Assembly (NCBI GenBank): GCA_035041965.1
Contig: JAPYMA010001410.1
Location: 1 to 64,000 of the forward strand
Origin: Anisakis pegreffii
Lineage: Eukaryota > Nematoda > Chromadorea > Rhabditida > Anisakidae
Direction of reading: 5' to 3'
DNA: 64,000 nucleotides
Shown: positions 52,445-64,000 of the stretch, in pieces
Layout of the letters: each line of letters opens with the position of its first letter
Numbering within the stretch: position 1 is the stretch's first letter
Notes under the pieces: generated by a model
Database searches by the model: none
Seen by the model: only the letters and a program-made list of their open reading frames with translations
What the model was told of the DNA's origin: nothing
Position numbers and translations under genes: made by a program

Positions 52445-52922
52445 ATGGCGAAGTCAAAGAACCACACCAGTCATAATCAGAGTAAGTTCTGCGTTTTTTG
52501 CATTTTCTACCGAATTCTTCAATCTTATTGTCTCATTTCAGGGGTAATGAAATCTGATCAACATTCATTTTACAACGTCTTCGTCTTTCACTTTGCTCTT
52601 GTCGAATTAAGTCAACTTCAAATGGAGTGAATGCCCGAAATTTGTCTGCTTTTTCGAAATCTTCCTCTAGAGCTTTGGAGCTTCCTCTAAAGATATCAAT
52701 TAACATTGTGTATGCTGAGGCACAGTGACTTGTATCATGCCATTTCATGATGAATCATATATTTCAGATAGAAAAGATCATCGTAATGGTATCAAGAGGC
52801 CAATGAAGCATCGTTTCTTATCGTTGAAGGGCGTCGACAAAAAGTTCTTGAAGAACCTGCGATTCGCCAAGAAGCACAACAAAAGACACCAACACCATAA
52901 GAAGAACGAATCAAGTGCTTGA
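52445..52922 (+). CDS. rpl29: 60S ribosomal protein L29
   Basis: Two exons, 52,445-52,481 and 52,768-52,922, with a phase-1 intron of 286 bp, encode 63 residues. The sequence starts [12 protein letters not shown] and continues [11 protein letters not shown], then [19 protein letters not shown] and a Lys/His-rich tail. This is the full eL29 signature: a very short, very basic protein lying on the surface of the large subunit. Its length equals the family norm in nematodes. AATAAA lies at 53,092, 170 bp after the stop. The intron holds an antisense open frame described separately. Confidence 0.97.
52533..52706 (-). CDS. Antisense ORF in the rpl29 intron
   Basis: Minus-strand ATG frame of 57 residues nested in the L29 intron. 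It opens [17 protein letters not shown] and continues [18 protein letters not shown], then a run of four Arg. The composition (charged, helical, no low complexity) is more protein-like than most chance frames here. An AG that could act as an acceptor (GTGCCTCAG) lies 6 bp before the ATG. No homologue comes to mind. It may be an exon of a nested gene or chance. Confidence 0.25.
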   Translation of the reverse strand: MLIDIFRGSSKALEEDFEKADKFRAFTPFEVDLIRQEQSERRRRCKMNVDQISLPLK

Positions 52923-53840
52923 AGAAAGATCCGGCCTATGAGCGTGTCACAAATTGATAGCAGAATGCATCTGATATAAAATTTGTTGTGTGATTGAATG
53001 ATTACATACAATTGTTGTTATTGTTTGTTTCAGTGTTCATTTTGCATGTGTGTGAAATGTTTTCATATATTTGGTAATTCATGCATGTGCAAATAAATCA
53101 CATTCGTTTGTTGTTTTTTGTTCACAATCAATATTTTGCTTTATACCCTGAAGAAATCTCAGAAAGTACCAATGGATTGATTTTATCCATCGCTTAGCTT
53201 TGTTTACCTTCGATCTTGGTTTGTATCATTTATGGTTTTTTGAGTAGGCAGTTCTAAGGATTTGAGTCGAACGGAGTTAGATTTTAGATTGTTTGTGACA
53301 ATCAGTACTTCCTGATGATGTTATGAGTTGGACGTTTTGTGAGAGAGTGTTCGACTAAGGGTAAATGAATTGTTCATTTGACTTTCCTAGAACGGGTGCA
53401 CTGATTGCGCATATATTGAAAAAAGTGGGATGGTTATAGCAATGACGTTGGTGTGAAATGATATGATTGGATCAAATGGATGTATTCTAGAACTTAATAC
53501 ATATGTTTGGAGCTGTCAGTATGAGTAGGATGGCCGTGTGTGAAAGTATAATGCCATCCAGTTTTGCTGGATTACAACTGGGCACTTCGAGAGGTTACGG
53601 TGATGTTGATAATGGTACGGAGTGAAATGTATAATAGTATGAGTAATGAAATGAGCTTGAAATATTCTGTGAGATACCTCAGTCGTAAAGATTACGTAGG
53701 ATAATTGTTAAGTGGTGTATATTTTTGAATGGTCATGTAAGGTATCAAAAGTCATTCGTTTCACTGATGTGATAGTATGAAGGATGTGTTTATTATTAAC
53801 AATAAGAAGTGCTTCGGATACAGGTTGAACATAGCGAGAA
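52923..53840. other. Spacer between rpl29 and thoc7
   Basis: Same-strand spacer of 0.9 kb with the L29 3' UTR and no other gene. It is long for an operon gap, so shared transcription is not indicated. Confidence 0.5.
53092..53097 (+). promoter_or_regulatory. Poly(A) signal for rpl29
   Basis: Canonical AATAAA about 170 bp after the L29 stop codon. Confidence 0.6.
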
Positions 53841-55430
53841 ATGAACGAGGAATGCATTATAAGAAAACTGGTGGCAGATGGTCACGGATGTGGCGATGAC
53901 AAGCGATTCGCAGTATTGGCATCATTACTGATCAAGTCGATGAAGGATCCAGAAACGGCTCAGAAGTAAGTCTCATTTTGAACTGAAACTCGGAACTGAA
54001 TCAAATTCCTGGACTAATGGCGAGCGAGCAGTATGGACGGATCCTTATTGGCAGTTTTGTTGAGTAAGAACTGTGAATAAGGGGATTAGGCTGGAAAATT
54101 TTTATATCTTCTTCGATTTATTCATATCTTAAGCAGTCCATAGGTTTTCTCATTCAAATGGAATGGGATTGATTTCGGAACCATTTAGTAAGAAATTTTG
54201 AGATGGTTAGGTGTGAGCGAAAGTTATGGATTATGAATTTTGTGATTGAAGTTATGGATTATGAATTCAGTAATTTACCCCGCATCATGCAACTACTGGA
54301 CGCCGCTGAAACATCACTGCATAAACAAAGGCTTATCGCAACGATGAATGAAGAACAAATCGAGAAATACAAACGGATGGCTCAAGAAATTGGTAAATGA
54401 GTGTTATGATTTGTTGGTTTATTGTGTGTTGATACTGATCACTTCGAGTTTCTTTTGCATTGGTTGGAGTTTTCGATATGTCGGACGATTTCAGTGTCGG
54501 TTCGATCGCTGTTTTGTGGCGAATTATGGATTAAGGCAATTTTGGTGTAGCTGTTCAGTCATTTGCAGATAATGAGATTGTGTGTGCGCATGAGAGGATG
54601 CAATCGGCCAAAAAGGAGCTGGAGGCAGCAAAGGTGATTCGACGGAATAAAGAGGAGTACGAGGCTCTGGCGAATGTCATACAGCAGTTTCCGTCACGTC
54701 AAGATACGAATAAGTGAGTTCATCCAGTCCTATTCGATCGAAATGCAGTAGTATTTCCACGGAATGAAAAGAAACAAGCTACCTGAATTTTTTCTGGTCT
54801 TGTTGATAGTGATTCTTTCAGAAAATTGGAGGCAGTCAAGGAGGATCTGGAAGCACAGCACGAAAGACAGCGGAAATTGGAAGCGAAGGTAAGGCCGAAT
54901 TTTTTCCAGCTGTTACGCCTAGTTTTCGTTGATTTCTTCTGTGACTTCAGTAAAAATTCTCTTTGTTAAAGTCAATGAATAGAGCAAATATTATCTCGTG
55001 ATTGTTCTTAGGAAGCTCTGAGACGAGCATTATAAATCATCAAGGCAAAATATTTAACGCTTCATGCAGTTAACAGATTCTACTTCTCTATTCCTGCAGT
55101 ATTTTTTGAGTTTCTGAATTGTTTTGTTGTGCAGATTCCAAATCATTTATCTTTTGCAGCTAGCCGAACGGAGGAATCATCTGTATGCGTTCAGTATTAT
55201 CCTAGCAAATGTCAATGCCTTCCTGAAAGGTTTGTTTTTCATTTAGACGAAGTTTTTTGGATTATTTCCTGATTCATTCTAGATTTGAAAAGTGTAAGAA
55301 TATGATGGTTTTGTTGGAAATAATAATCGAGTCATGTTTAGAAGAAGAAGAAGAAGGTAGCGGCGCAACAAATGCATCTTCGGATAGTATCATCGGGAGC
55401 GGCGACGTAGAAATGATCGACGAATCATGA
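53841..55430 (+). CDS. thoc7: THO complex subunit 7
   Basis: Six exons: 53,841-53,965, 54,271-54,392, 54,551-54,713, 54,822-54,888, 55,160-55,229 and 55,342-55,430. Phases agree and give 211 residues, close to the human protein. THO couples transcription to mRNP packaging and export in the nucleus. Visible family marks: the N-terminal IIRKLVADGHGCGDDKRF, where the x-R-K-x-L-x-x-D-G-x-G-x-x-D pattern is diagnostic, then a long coiled coil through NEEQIEKYKRMAQEI and KELEAAKVIRRNKEEYEAL, followed by ANVIQQFPSRQDTNK, RRNHLYAFSIILANV and an acidic Glu-run tail. A 28-bp duplication containing GTTATGGATTATGAATT sits just before the exon 2 acceptor. Confidence 0.93.
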
Positions 55431-57012
55431 TTTTATGATGTATCATTCTTCTCATTTTCAAGGGATGCGTGATTGATCTCTTACTCCTTCAACGGTCGTC
55501 TACCATGTACGTGGAGGTGAAAACATGGAAATATAATCCAGAAATTAGACGTGTTTAATTTAATGTTTAATTTATGTGAATGGCCATGTCAGTTATGACG
55601 GTGAGAGCCATCAGGAACTTGTAATGTATTTTTAAATGTACATTGGTTTGATTGTGTATTTAATTGACACTGTGTTTGTAACGTATTGTTCACATGTCTG
55701 TTGGTTTGAGATAACTGTATTATAATCAGTTGTTACTATAGTGGTCAATTCGGATTACTTCCAGACGAATTTTTTGTTCATCATTCAGTATTGTTCAAAT
55801 ATTGTTGTACCTTTGACAATGTTTTTCGTGTGCCTGTTTTCTGCTTGAATTTGATGTATTTACCTTTGTTGTCGTTCATGATAGGAATGGTTTTACTTAC
55901 CATTATTATTATTATTCTTTATTGTTGACATTGAAACAATTCAATTAATGATTCGTTGATATTGCCATGAAAAGCAGTCGAATAAAACAAGGCTTCAAAG
56001 AAGTACGAAATATTTGAAGATACAAAAAACAGAGTTTCTGACGAAATTTAGTACAAACAAGGCAATTTTTCATACGATAATTTTTCATACGATGAAGTAA
56101 AAATATTTTCTATAAGCTGTGAAACTGCTATGACGGTTGGGGATTTCTCGAATATGGTTGATCACAATGGGAGATAATAAAACGTTTCTTTGTGGGATTA
56201 CAAACTCACGGATGAAAGCGAGAAGTGAGTAGAAGATTGAATTTACTTTAGGAACTGATGAATGGATTGTATAGAAGCAAAATAGTGACAATTTGGCAGA
56301 ATCATCAGGCATAACAAGATTCAGAACATTCTTGAAGAGTACGGAGCAATACAAGCGAAAATTTCATTAGCACCATTCATATTGCAATCGATGAACAAGC
56401 GATACGAGATAGTCAATCGCACTTTATAACGAAATCGACAAAATATGAAACGAATAATCTTACAGAGAGGATATGATTTCAAGAGGTATTAGTAACAATG
56501 GAATTGGAGAAGTGTTCTGAAAGGAAGTTGATTCGAGGCGTAAAAATCCAATCGGAATGAAACTTGGAACTGGAAAAAACGAGGACACTGAAAACGCAAA
56601 AGAAAACACAATCGAAATAACGAAAAAACAATGATTTAATAGATTAAAAGGTAATCACTCATACAAAACAACGGTTTTTGTAATGAAAATATGCCGAAAT
56701 AAGATTGAAAATCATACTGAAACTATAGTTGAGCTTCTTCTATTCATTTTCATCATAAATAGTAACAATCTTGGCAAATCATATCAGACGATAAGTTTAT
56801 ATATGCAGCATGACGGTATAAAATAACCAAATGAGCATGAGTAATCTTTCATCTGTTATACACAATACAAAGCATTCGAATTTATACAGTAGGAGTTGAA
56901 TTTGAAGTTATAGGATATATCACACATGAAACAAACTGACACGCATAAAATTTAATGGAAGATCTGTAGCACCTGGAAGCATTATGACGGATCATCCTTC
57001 GATGGAAGTAGC
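55431..57012. other. Convergent spacer, no gene seen
   Basis: AT-rich sequence between the 3' ends of thoc7 and the PH-domain gene. A minus frame at 56,354-56,085 is treated as chance. Confidence 0.5.
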
Positions 57013-60000
57013 TTATGATCGCCACTGAGTGGTATCCTCCCTTAGATAGCTAAGCACTTCTTCAAAGATACCCTCAAGATTCAGAGTGTCAACTGTGAGA
57101 AGAGGTAAAGCTTGTCGTTTTCGATCTTTCCAATACCTATACACTTTCGAAGGTGATGAGTGAAGCTTTTTGGTTGATCATTTCTTGTCACCTGTTTCTG
57201 CTCGCTGTTGACTTTGTTCGTGAGTGACGATAAAACAATATCCTTCTTTGCAGCTGAGCTCTTGTCGTCACCATCCATGATAATATCACAAACTGTCTGG
57301 ACGTTGTCTCCGTTACTGACCTATAATATGATCCATAATATGAATCTGTAATGACCGATACTGGCCTACAATATGAATCTCAATAACGAATAGCTAATAC
57401 ATGAAATCAAGAACGAGAAACAACCACCAGGATTGGAGAATTTGATGGACTTGAATCAATGGAAGATATGAAAAGGTTGTGAGACTTCATTTTAAAGTTT
57501 TTGCTTTTAGTTTACTATTATGACTGTCGAACTGAAAATAAGTAGAATCAAATGCTTACAAATACAACTAAAGTATTCCTTACAGCTTATCGTTATTCAA
57601 AACATCGTGACAACTAATTAAACTCGTTAATTAACAATAGTTTTGCTCTCATATGCATAAACATTGTATCATCAGGTAGGATAAATGTTTCTTTATCAAC
57701 AGATGTATAGGAAGATCTCATTTTGCATATGATCACAAGAATATCGCTCGTACAGAAGTGTGAGTTATTTGGATAGAAGCATAATGCAAATGATGAAAAA
57801 TATCACTATAGTGATAGGCACATATGTTATGTCAACAAAAACTTATAGGATATACCTCAAATGATAAACTGCTCACAATTACGATATCAGTCGCTTTACT
57901 GATGATCATAAAAGGATACTTATTTGAAGAGAATAAATAACTGATAAACAAGATAACGAAACTCTCTTATCACGTTAGCAATGAACTAATTACTTCAGTT
58001 CCCCTCAGCCTATATCAATACAAATTGTATCTCTTCTAGAGAAATTCAAATTCCCATGGTTCTCTCAAATGAACAAATAGGTTTTCGAGAGACATTGAAG
58101 AAAATAATTCCGGCAACAAATGAATACTTAAACAAAAAATAGAATATATGAATACTGCTCACCCCCTCAGATGAGAGGATCATTTTCGACGGTGATTCAG
58201 CACGAGAAGCCACACCGGAATCTGAGGACGCAGTTGACGGCCGGGCTTGGGGTGATGATTGAGTTTCCATTCTCACATGCGTTTGCTGAGCTATTGCCTC
58301 TTCTGTGGAAGACAATCCACCTTTAGGACTTCTATTGCAGCCATCACCACTTGGTGAACGTTGCATTGATGATGTTGAAGAGTTTCTGAAATCAGAAAAT
58401 TCATCTAGAAAATCTCTGAAATTCAGATGAAATGTCCAAATCGATCTCATCAGTTACTATAAATGCCCCAAACATAATGCGTCAAAATACCTTCATCTGT
58501 TCTCAGTTCATGTTTACATGTCAGGATTATTCTAACAATATATGATATACATGTGATATCCTACAATATGATATATATCTCATCCCGAAACGTTGGGGTA
58601 AGTTAATGACCTTCCCTTGTAAGTGGCATTCCTCCTTCGTAGGTGGTGAATCAAATACTAAAATTGATTACGATCGAAAATGTTTAGATAAGAAATCAGA
58701 TCAGTGAACGAAGAGGATCAGGTTAAGTGAAAACATACTTTTCGACTCGCAAAGATCCAATTCTGAAGTGTGGCTGGTTTTCATGTGATGTGATTGCTTT
58801 ACTTGGTAGTGTTAGCGTGCTACGTCCATAGCTGAGAATGTCCATCGCTGTATTGGCTTTCTTGAGAAATAATTCTTTCTGTGGCGATACAGATGCCTTC
58901 CGAAATGACTTTCGATTACCGTAACAAAACGATGAAGAAAGGGCGAGTTTCGAGTGTGATGCACTGGTGTTCATTGCCGAACGATGCATGCTGGCGTGTT
59001 GTGAGAGGGCGCGATAGATCTTTGGCGAAGTCATCGGTTTACCCGATGCTGGGTTATCTGATAGATTGGGTAGATGAGAAGTTCGAGTGGTAGCGTTCAT
59101 GAGTGAAACGGATAAGTGGAGAGTATTCAGGAGGAACAGTAGGTTGAGGTCATTTACTATGAAACTGCTTGGTTTCGTGATGTTGAATGATTCATGATTC
59201 TATGTCAGCAAATACAGAATGCCCAGAAATTAGTTATCAAACCCTCAGAAACTATTTCATAGCTGATGATAAATAGGGAAAATCCAAGGGAAATCTGCGA
59301 AACAAAAGACCTGTTCCACGGGTATTGTGGAATACAAAACGTGTCCCTAGACTAGATTTCTGGACAGAGTCAATAGAAATTTACAAGTAAGAAGATCGCC
59401 TTCATTTGATCGGTGATAAGGCACATGAAAACTCACTCCAGTATTCAACTTCATCAGGATCCGTTGGTGGTGTCAAATGAAAATTCGATGCGTCAGTTGC
59501 GTTGCTCACCGAGACACTTCTTCTGTTCAGCGCATGACTTGGAGCAATTGATGAATGCTGCTGAAATTAGACGGTATCAATTTTTAACCCAAGATCCTAT
59601 CTGGAAATTATACCCTAATGAGTTCAACATCATTAATTACTATACGTTGAGCGAATCGCGAAGGAATTATGAATATTGAGGAATAAAAGTAAAACGATAA
59701 GATTATGAATAGGTATTAGTAAAAGTTGATTGACGAGTCACTAATGATACTTTCTTTTCAAATAATACGAATTCAATTAGCTCTTAAGACAGTGCGGAAT
59801 AGAAACAAGTAATGAGGATAAGCAATATTACGTGATCATCGGATTGAATGACACTCCAGATAGCGCAACGCCATTTTGCGATTTCATTTTTACCACGAAC
59901 GCACATCACCAGCGATTCACCGCATTTGTGACGAAGTGTTATCAGACATCGAGGCTGTAATTTCGATGCAAAGATAAATCTTACAGCTCATTACTCTTGA

Positions 60001-61156
60001 AGATTTGACCTTTTGCTGCAATAGACACGGACTACTACAGTTATGTATAGGGATAAAAATCATACGAGAGCATAACGTGATTTTTTGAAAACAATCACTG
60101 TGAGATGAATTCAGGTTGAAATTTTGATGAAGTGAATTAAGTGAACATGTCAATTATAATATTTCAAGTGGAGGTAGAGAAATAGTAAAATTTGGACGAA
60201 CCATAAAAGTTCCGTTGCTGAGTTTCTTGTCAACAATATTTGAATGAATGCCTCGAAGATCCTTCAAGTCGATCGCTAACCCTGGAAACATTGAATAACT
60301 TCTCGCCATCAAAATAATCTCACAACTACTCATGAGATTTCTTTAAAAAAAGGCAACTGTGAAGAGCGATTTTGCGCCAGCATTGTTCCAACGCATGCAC
60401 TAGAAAGCCTCATTGACCACGAACTTCCGCAAAATGACGCGATCGCTTATGGTTAGAAAACTATGAAACACTTTCAACTAGGCGGTGTCAGATTCATCAT
60501 TTTATACTGAATTGCTCTAAGCTTAACAATGAATTTGAATTATTCATAGGGGTACCTCTTTCATTGTCACCGTATATTAGCAAAAGACCGTGGTCTGTGA
60601 TCGCACAGAAACGATTATAAACTCGTGTCCAAAATAACGCTAAAGTGCGACGAATCTCAACGTTACCGAAAACAATCGCACCTGACTCAGGGAAACGCCA
60701 GTCTGAACGTAACGGCAAATCTTGTTCCTGAAGGTGTTTGCTTGGATGCAGATTATTTGGCGAAACATTCAGCGAATCTGATGAAAGTTATGAAAAGCTA
60801 GTTTGTGCGAAGGATCAGGTTCAAATTATATAAGAGACCAATAAATGTTTACAATTGGAAGCTCGTATTTCTTGAGAAAACTAGTCGGAACGAAATCGGA
60901 AATCGAGAATGAGTTGATAAAAATGGATCGATGATTAGCTTAGCTCCCAGAGTCGTATTTCCAAAGATGTCATATGATTCATCGAAGGCACAATCACACT
61001 AATGACTGGGTGGGTTCGCATATCAATCAAGTGATTCATTGAACGAAGAAGCATGATTTCAAGAATCTGCCAATAACGTTTTTCAATCACCTGATGGAGA
61101 TCTCGACCAGGTAGCACAAAATGCATATTCGGAAGCAGCTGATGCCTATCGTCCAT
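57013..61156 (-). CDS. PH-domain protein with Ser-rich tail
   Basis: Nine exons on the minus strand: 61,156-61,000 (tentative first exon), 60,777-60,556, 60,281-60,202, 59,954-59,832, 59,560-59,437, 59,156-58,739, 58,385-58,163, 57,320-57,137 and 57,092-57,013. Every intron phase agrees, for about 536 residues. A pleckstrin-homology fold is spread over exons 2-4: FWTRVYNRFCAITDHGLLLI (first strands), LAIDLKDLRGIHS, CLITLRHKCGESLVMCV, and the C-terminal helix EIAKWRCAIWSVIQ with the conserved Trp. PH domains bind phosphoinositides or proteins at membranes. After it comes a disordered Ser/Pro/Thr-rich region (SSTSSMQRSPSGDG, PSTASSDSGVASRAESPSK) and a short helical end LNLEGIFEEVLSYLRED. The intron before the last exon is only 44 bp. 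The exact subfamily and the start exon are uncertain. Confidence 0.75.
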
Positions 61157-61369
61157 TGCCGTTGACCGATGTACTAGTCATGAACAGCAGTTGATCCTCT
61201 GATTGGAGATTACAGCTCAGTGCTGCCCAATTGGCATATCCTGGAGCAATCAGGAAAGCAACCAATGTTCCTGTAATGAAGCTTCACGTGCAGCACCAAC
61301 GATGGCGATAATAGCGATGCTAACGACGACACCAGCGACTATAATGAAGACAGTGACAAGAACCATTTG
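61157..61369 (-). other. Possible transmembrane coding fragment
   Basis: After a TTATTACAG acceptor-like site, a minus-strand ATG at 61,364 opens MVLVTVFIIVAGVVVSIAII, a strong membrane helix, with stop at about 61,245. A second frame then reads VAFLIAPGYANWAALSCN before a stop at 61,166. This could be the start of a small membrane protein or a 5' exon of the PH gene. The pieces cannot be joined in phase. Confidence 0.2.
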
Positions 61370-63480
61370 CTGTAATAAAAGTGAATAATAAACAAATCAG
61401 TAATTTCATTCCAAAGCGATTGCATAATTGCAGCAATCAATTCAGAGCATAGAACTGGTGTGATCATCAGTAAAACTGTGGTCAGTAGTTCTACTCATAA
61501 ACGTTTTATTGAATGAAGAATAGTTGTGATATTTTGTTCATATCATGGAACAGTAGTCACTCGCGATATTTTGTTCATCACATAAGCTTAATTTGATCTC
61601 TTGATAGTATGAAACTGAGGAATTCACAAACACTGAGCTGTAACAGTATCAAGTTTGGTCAGAACTAGCTTATAGTTAGATTGGATTGTAAATCTGAGAC
61701 GATTTGAAATGATGCAAATTCAGTGTAATGCTTTTTGCTTGCTTCCTTTACTCATTATCATTACACATTATAAATGAATCAACGTTTACGAACGACAAAA
61801 AATTGCATCGAAAATAAAATTGTTCAACATCTGCTGCATCATGCATGCTCAGTCATCTGAAAATACAATCATTCCGTTTATTTCATTCAGTCGATCAGTA
61901 CACTGACGGTTTTTACAATGTAATCGTGCTTTTGCAATGTAATCGTGCTCCATCGACCGATTGAATGCAAAGATTTTGTGCATTTAATGGAAATTATATG
62001 AGAACATTGATTTAAAATAGTTGCTAGCATTTAGCAGCTAGGCTTAAAGTGTCTTTTCAAGGTGTACAGATACCACGTCTGCCGGCCTGATCACTTAAAT
62101 TGTATTTTCAAGATATGATGATACCACATTATGCAGGGAACGATGAAAATTCACTTCGATAAGTCAATTGAGTTTGTAAATCATTTGAATAATTTCAAAG
62201 ATCTCATGAATTCAGTTCCTCTTTCTGAAAACGATTCAAAATATGGAGGGTTTGATTTCATCACTTTATTAAGCAGTTCTCTTTGATGAATAATAGACGA
62301 AACATCAGAGAGTGAAAAATGACTAGAACAGATGTTGTTTCCATTAAACAATGAACATACAGCTTCCGAATTTTTTAATGGTATATGCACAAAGATATTT
62401 GTGATCGATTTTGATGAATGAATGAGATGATGTGCGGTGATATGTATTCGTTAAGAAATTCGATAGCAATAATAACACATCCATCAATATATTCATTGTC
62501 AGACAAATTCGTGGAGCTCTCTGCACATTACGGAAATTTGAGATGCAAAATTGTTTACGACTAAGCGAAAACATCTGAACAGATGACATGAAAATAAGAT
62601 GCTGAAAGCATTTTTAAATCGATTAAGAGATAGCGAATTTCGTCATTCCAATGAAACTTTCATTAAAGTCTCGGCTGACGATCATTCACTCAAACCTCAG
62701 TTCTATGAATACTATAAAAGTTGAGCTTTCGCAAAGAAGTGAAAAAAGTTGTGGACCAGAATATTACTCCTGATTGTGAGCAAATAAAACGCTACTACAA
62801 TGATGTTGCAATCGTTTCTTAAGATGCTTGACAGAGAATGACAGATAATTTTTGAAATGTCATTATGAAAACGTGTCAGCTAATTCCGAAGAATATGTAA
62901 ATTTAGTGAAACGTTTGACGATTAAGTGCTGCAGTTATCAGCTGGGGTCTTCGGCTCTCCATCTCAAAATCAACGGAAGCTGATCCTTTTGTCAAAGATG
63001 TGGAAATCTGATACATGGAACACAAATCTGAGACGACCAATAAAGCAAACGGATTTACAGAAAATGGAATATCGTTCTGTACATAAGAAAGTCAGCTTTC
63101 GCTCCATCCATATGCAGAGTTTCAAATCAGTACGTAAGAAAAAGCACTAAACGATCTGATGAGCGCATCCGTTGAATCTGATCATGATTTGCTGCAATAG
63201 AAAGCAGAAGTGGAAAATGTTAAAATGATGAATTAAATCATAAACACCTCAGGGAAATTCACGATCAAACCTTTAAAATACATCCAAAATTCTGGAGGAC
63301 GCTAAAGTAATTTGTTATCTTTCATTCAATCAGTTGTACGATTTCTTAGTGAACAGATCAGTCTGCAAGGTGATGGCAACAGTTAAATTCTCGGCTCTGT
63401 TTCAACGGTCGGCCTTATCTACGATGGTGAAACCACATTGCACAAGACCACATTATCTAGATGTAACGTACAAGATAACA
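61370..63480. other. Intergenic, no supported gene
   Basis: AT-rich. The plus frame at 62,926-63,150 (Lys/Arg-rich end) and minus frames at 62,589-62,181 lack recognisable features. Confidence 0.4.
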
Positions 63481-63948
63481 TCACGAGCACAATAAAGCAC
63501 CGCATGAATCTTTTAAACTGTCATTATTCATTTTTTCCCAGAATGCTTTCAACCCAGCTCTATCTTTTCCAAACGTCGGAATGAAAGCAATATTGATAGG
63601 GATGTCATTATTGCTGCAGGAATCCATTAGAAGTATCATTACATGCAGCAAATTCCCAACTGTCATGGATTCTGTCGCTGCATTCAATGATAACTTCGTG
63701 ATTCGGCGAAGACTCTTCCATGATAGGTATACATACCTGAGAAAATGAACCTCATTAGACCACATTCATCCGAACATCAGAGAGAATATTACTGATCTTC
63801 AGTTGCACGTTGTATGATATTTCTCATTTATCGAACATCATCGAAGTAGTAGCCTGCTAACAGAATCGATCGACTGCAATAGTCCAGAAATGGAGATGCC
63901 GCACGTACTTCGTCCAGAATTATGCATGGATTGGCATTAATGTACAGC
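63481..63948 (-). CDS. Partial coding candidate at window edge
   Basis: Two open segments on the minus strand. The first, 63,948-63,806 after CGTTGCAG, reads INANPCIILDEVRAASPFLD and ends LLAGYYFDDV. The second, about 63,735-63,481, holds INIAFIPTFGKDRAGLKAFW. Composition is protein-like and splice-like signals are present (CTCAGGTATGT at 63,735), but two frames are open over part of the second segment and the model cannot be closed. The gene would continue past the right edge. Confidence 0.25.
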
Positions 63949-64000
63949 AGCTGCAACGATATCATGAACGATTACACTGCATCTTTAATTTTATTGGTGG

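Noticed and set aside
58881..59093. 70-codon plus-strand frame
   Set aside because: Shadow of a PH-gene exon on the minus strand.
59413..59679. 88-codon plus-strand frame that looks protein-like
   Set aside because: It is antisense to the PH-gene exon at 59,560-59,437, which has matching phases on both sides.

Overview
The window looks like nematode nuclear DNA. It is AT-rich, has short GT-AG introns whose acceptors are mostly TTTCAG or similar, and carries intron-split genes on both strands at low density. The gene set fits a nematode: a short 12-kDa-class small heat-shock protein, tandem UDP-glycosyltransferases and an aerolysin-fold (LIN-24-like) gene. Species cannot be fixed from the sequence alone. 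Gene models below were built by hand from reading-frame, splice-site and intron-phase agreement. No similarity search was run.

Layout. Positions 1-4,110 are satellite-like: a 57-bp minisatellite, then five full 698-bp tandem units and a decayed sixth. Positions 5,370-8,760 hold a nested repeat block with direct and inverted copies of about 400 bp, and a repeat pair that differs by an internal inversion of about 180 bp. On the minus strand at 12,754-9,908 lies a three-exon gene for a secreted basic protein with dibasic sites. Positions 13-20 kb hold no gene I can support. At 23,936-20,178 (minus) is a five-exon ETX/MTX2 (aerolysin-like) gene of the LIN-24 type. At 28,594-33,035 and 35,303-39,493 (plus) are two tandem UDP-glycosyltransferase genes with matching ten-exon structures. 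At 41,575-40,802 (minus) is an HSP-12-type small heat-shock protein. A gene-poor stretch follows, from 42 to 49 kb.

From 49 kb the window is gene-rich with housekeeping functions: SURF1 (minus, 51,273-49,113), ribosomal protein L29 (plus, 52,445-52,922), THO complex subunit 7 (plus, 53,841-55,430) and a PH-domain protein with a Ser-rich tail (minus, 61,156-57,013). The last 3 kb holds only weak coding candidates.

The genes do not form one pathway. The two UGTs are a local duplication for conjugation of small lipophilic compounds. SURF1 (cytochrome oxidase assembly), RPL29 (ribosome) and THOC7 (mRNA export) are neighbouring housekeeping genes. The most unusual points are a 21-bp tandem repeat that multiplies a 3' splice site in frame in the first UGT gene, the unrecognised secreted dibasic precursor, the aerolysin-like gene, the two near-perfect hairpins, and the repeat blocks with signs of recent homogenisation and inversion.
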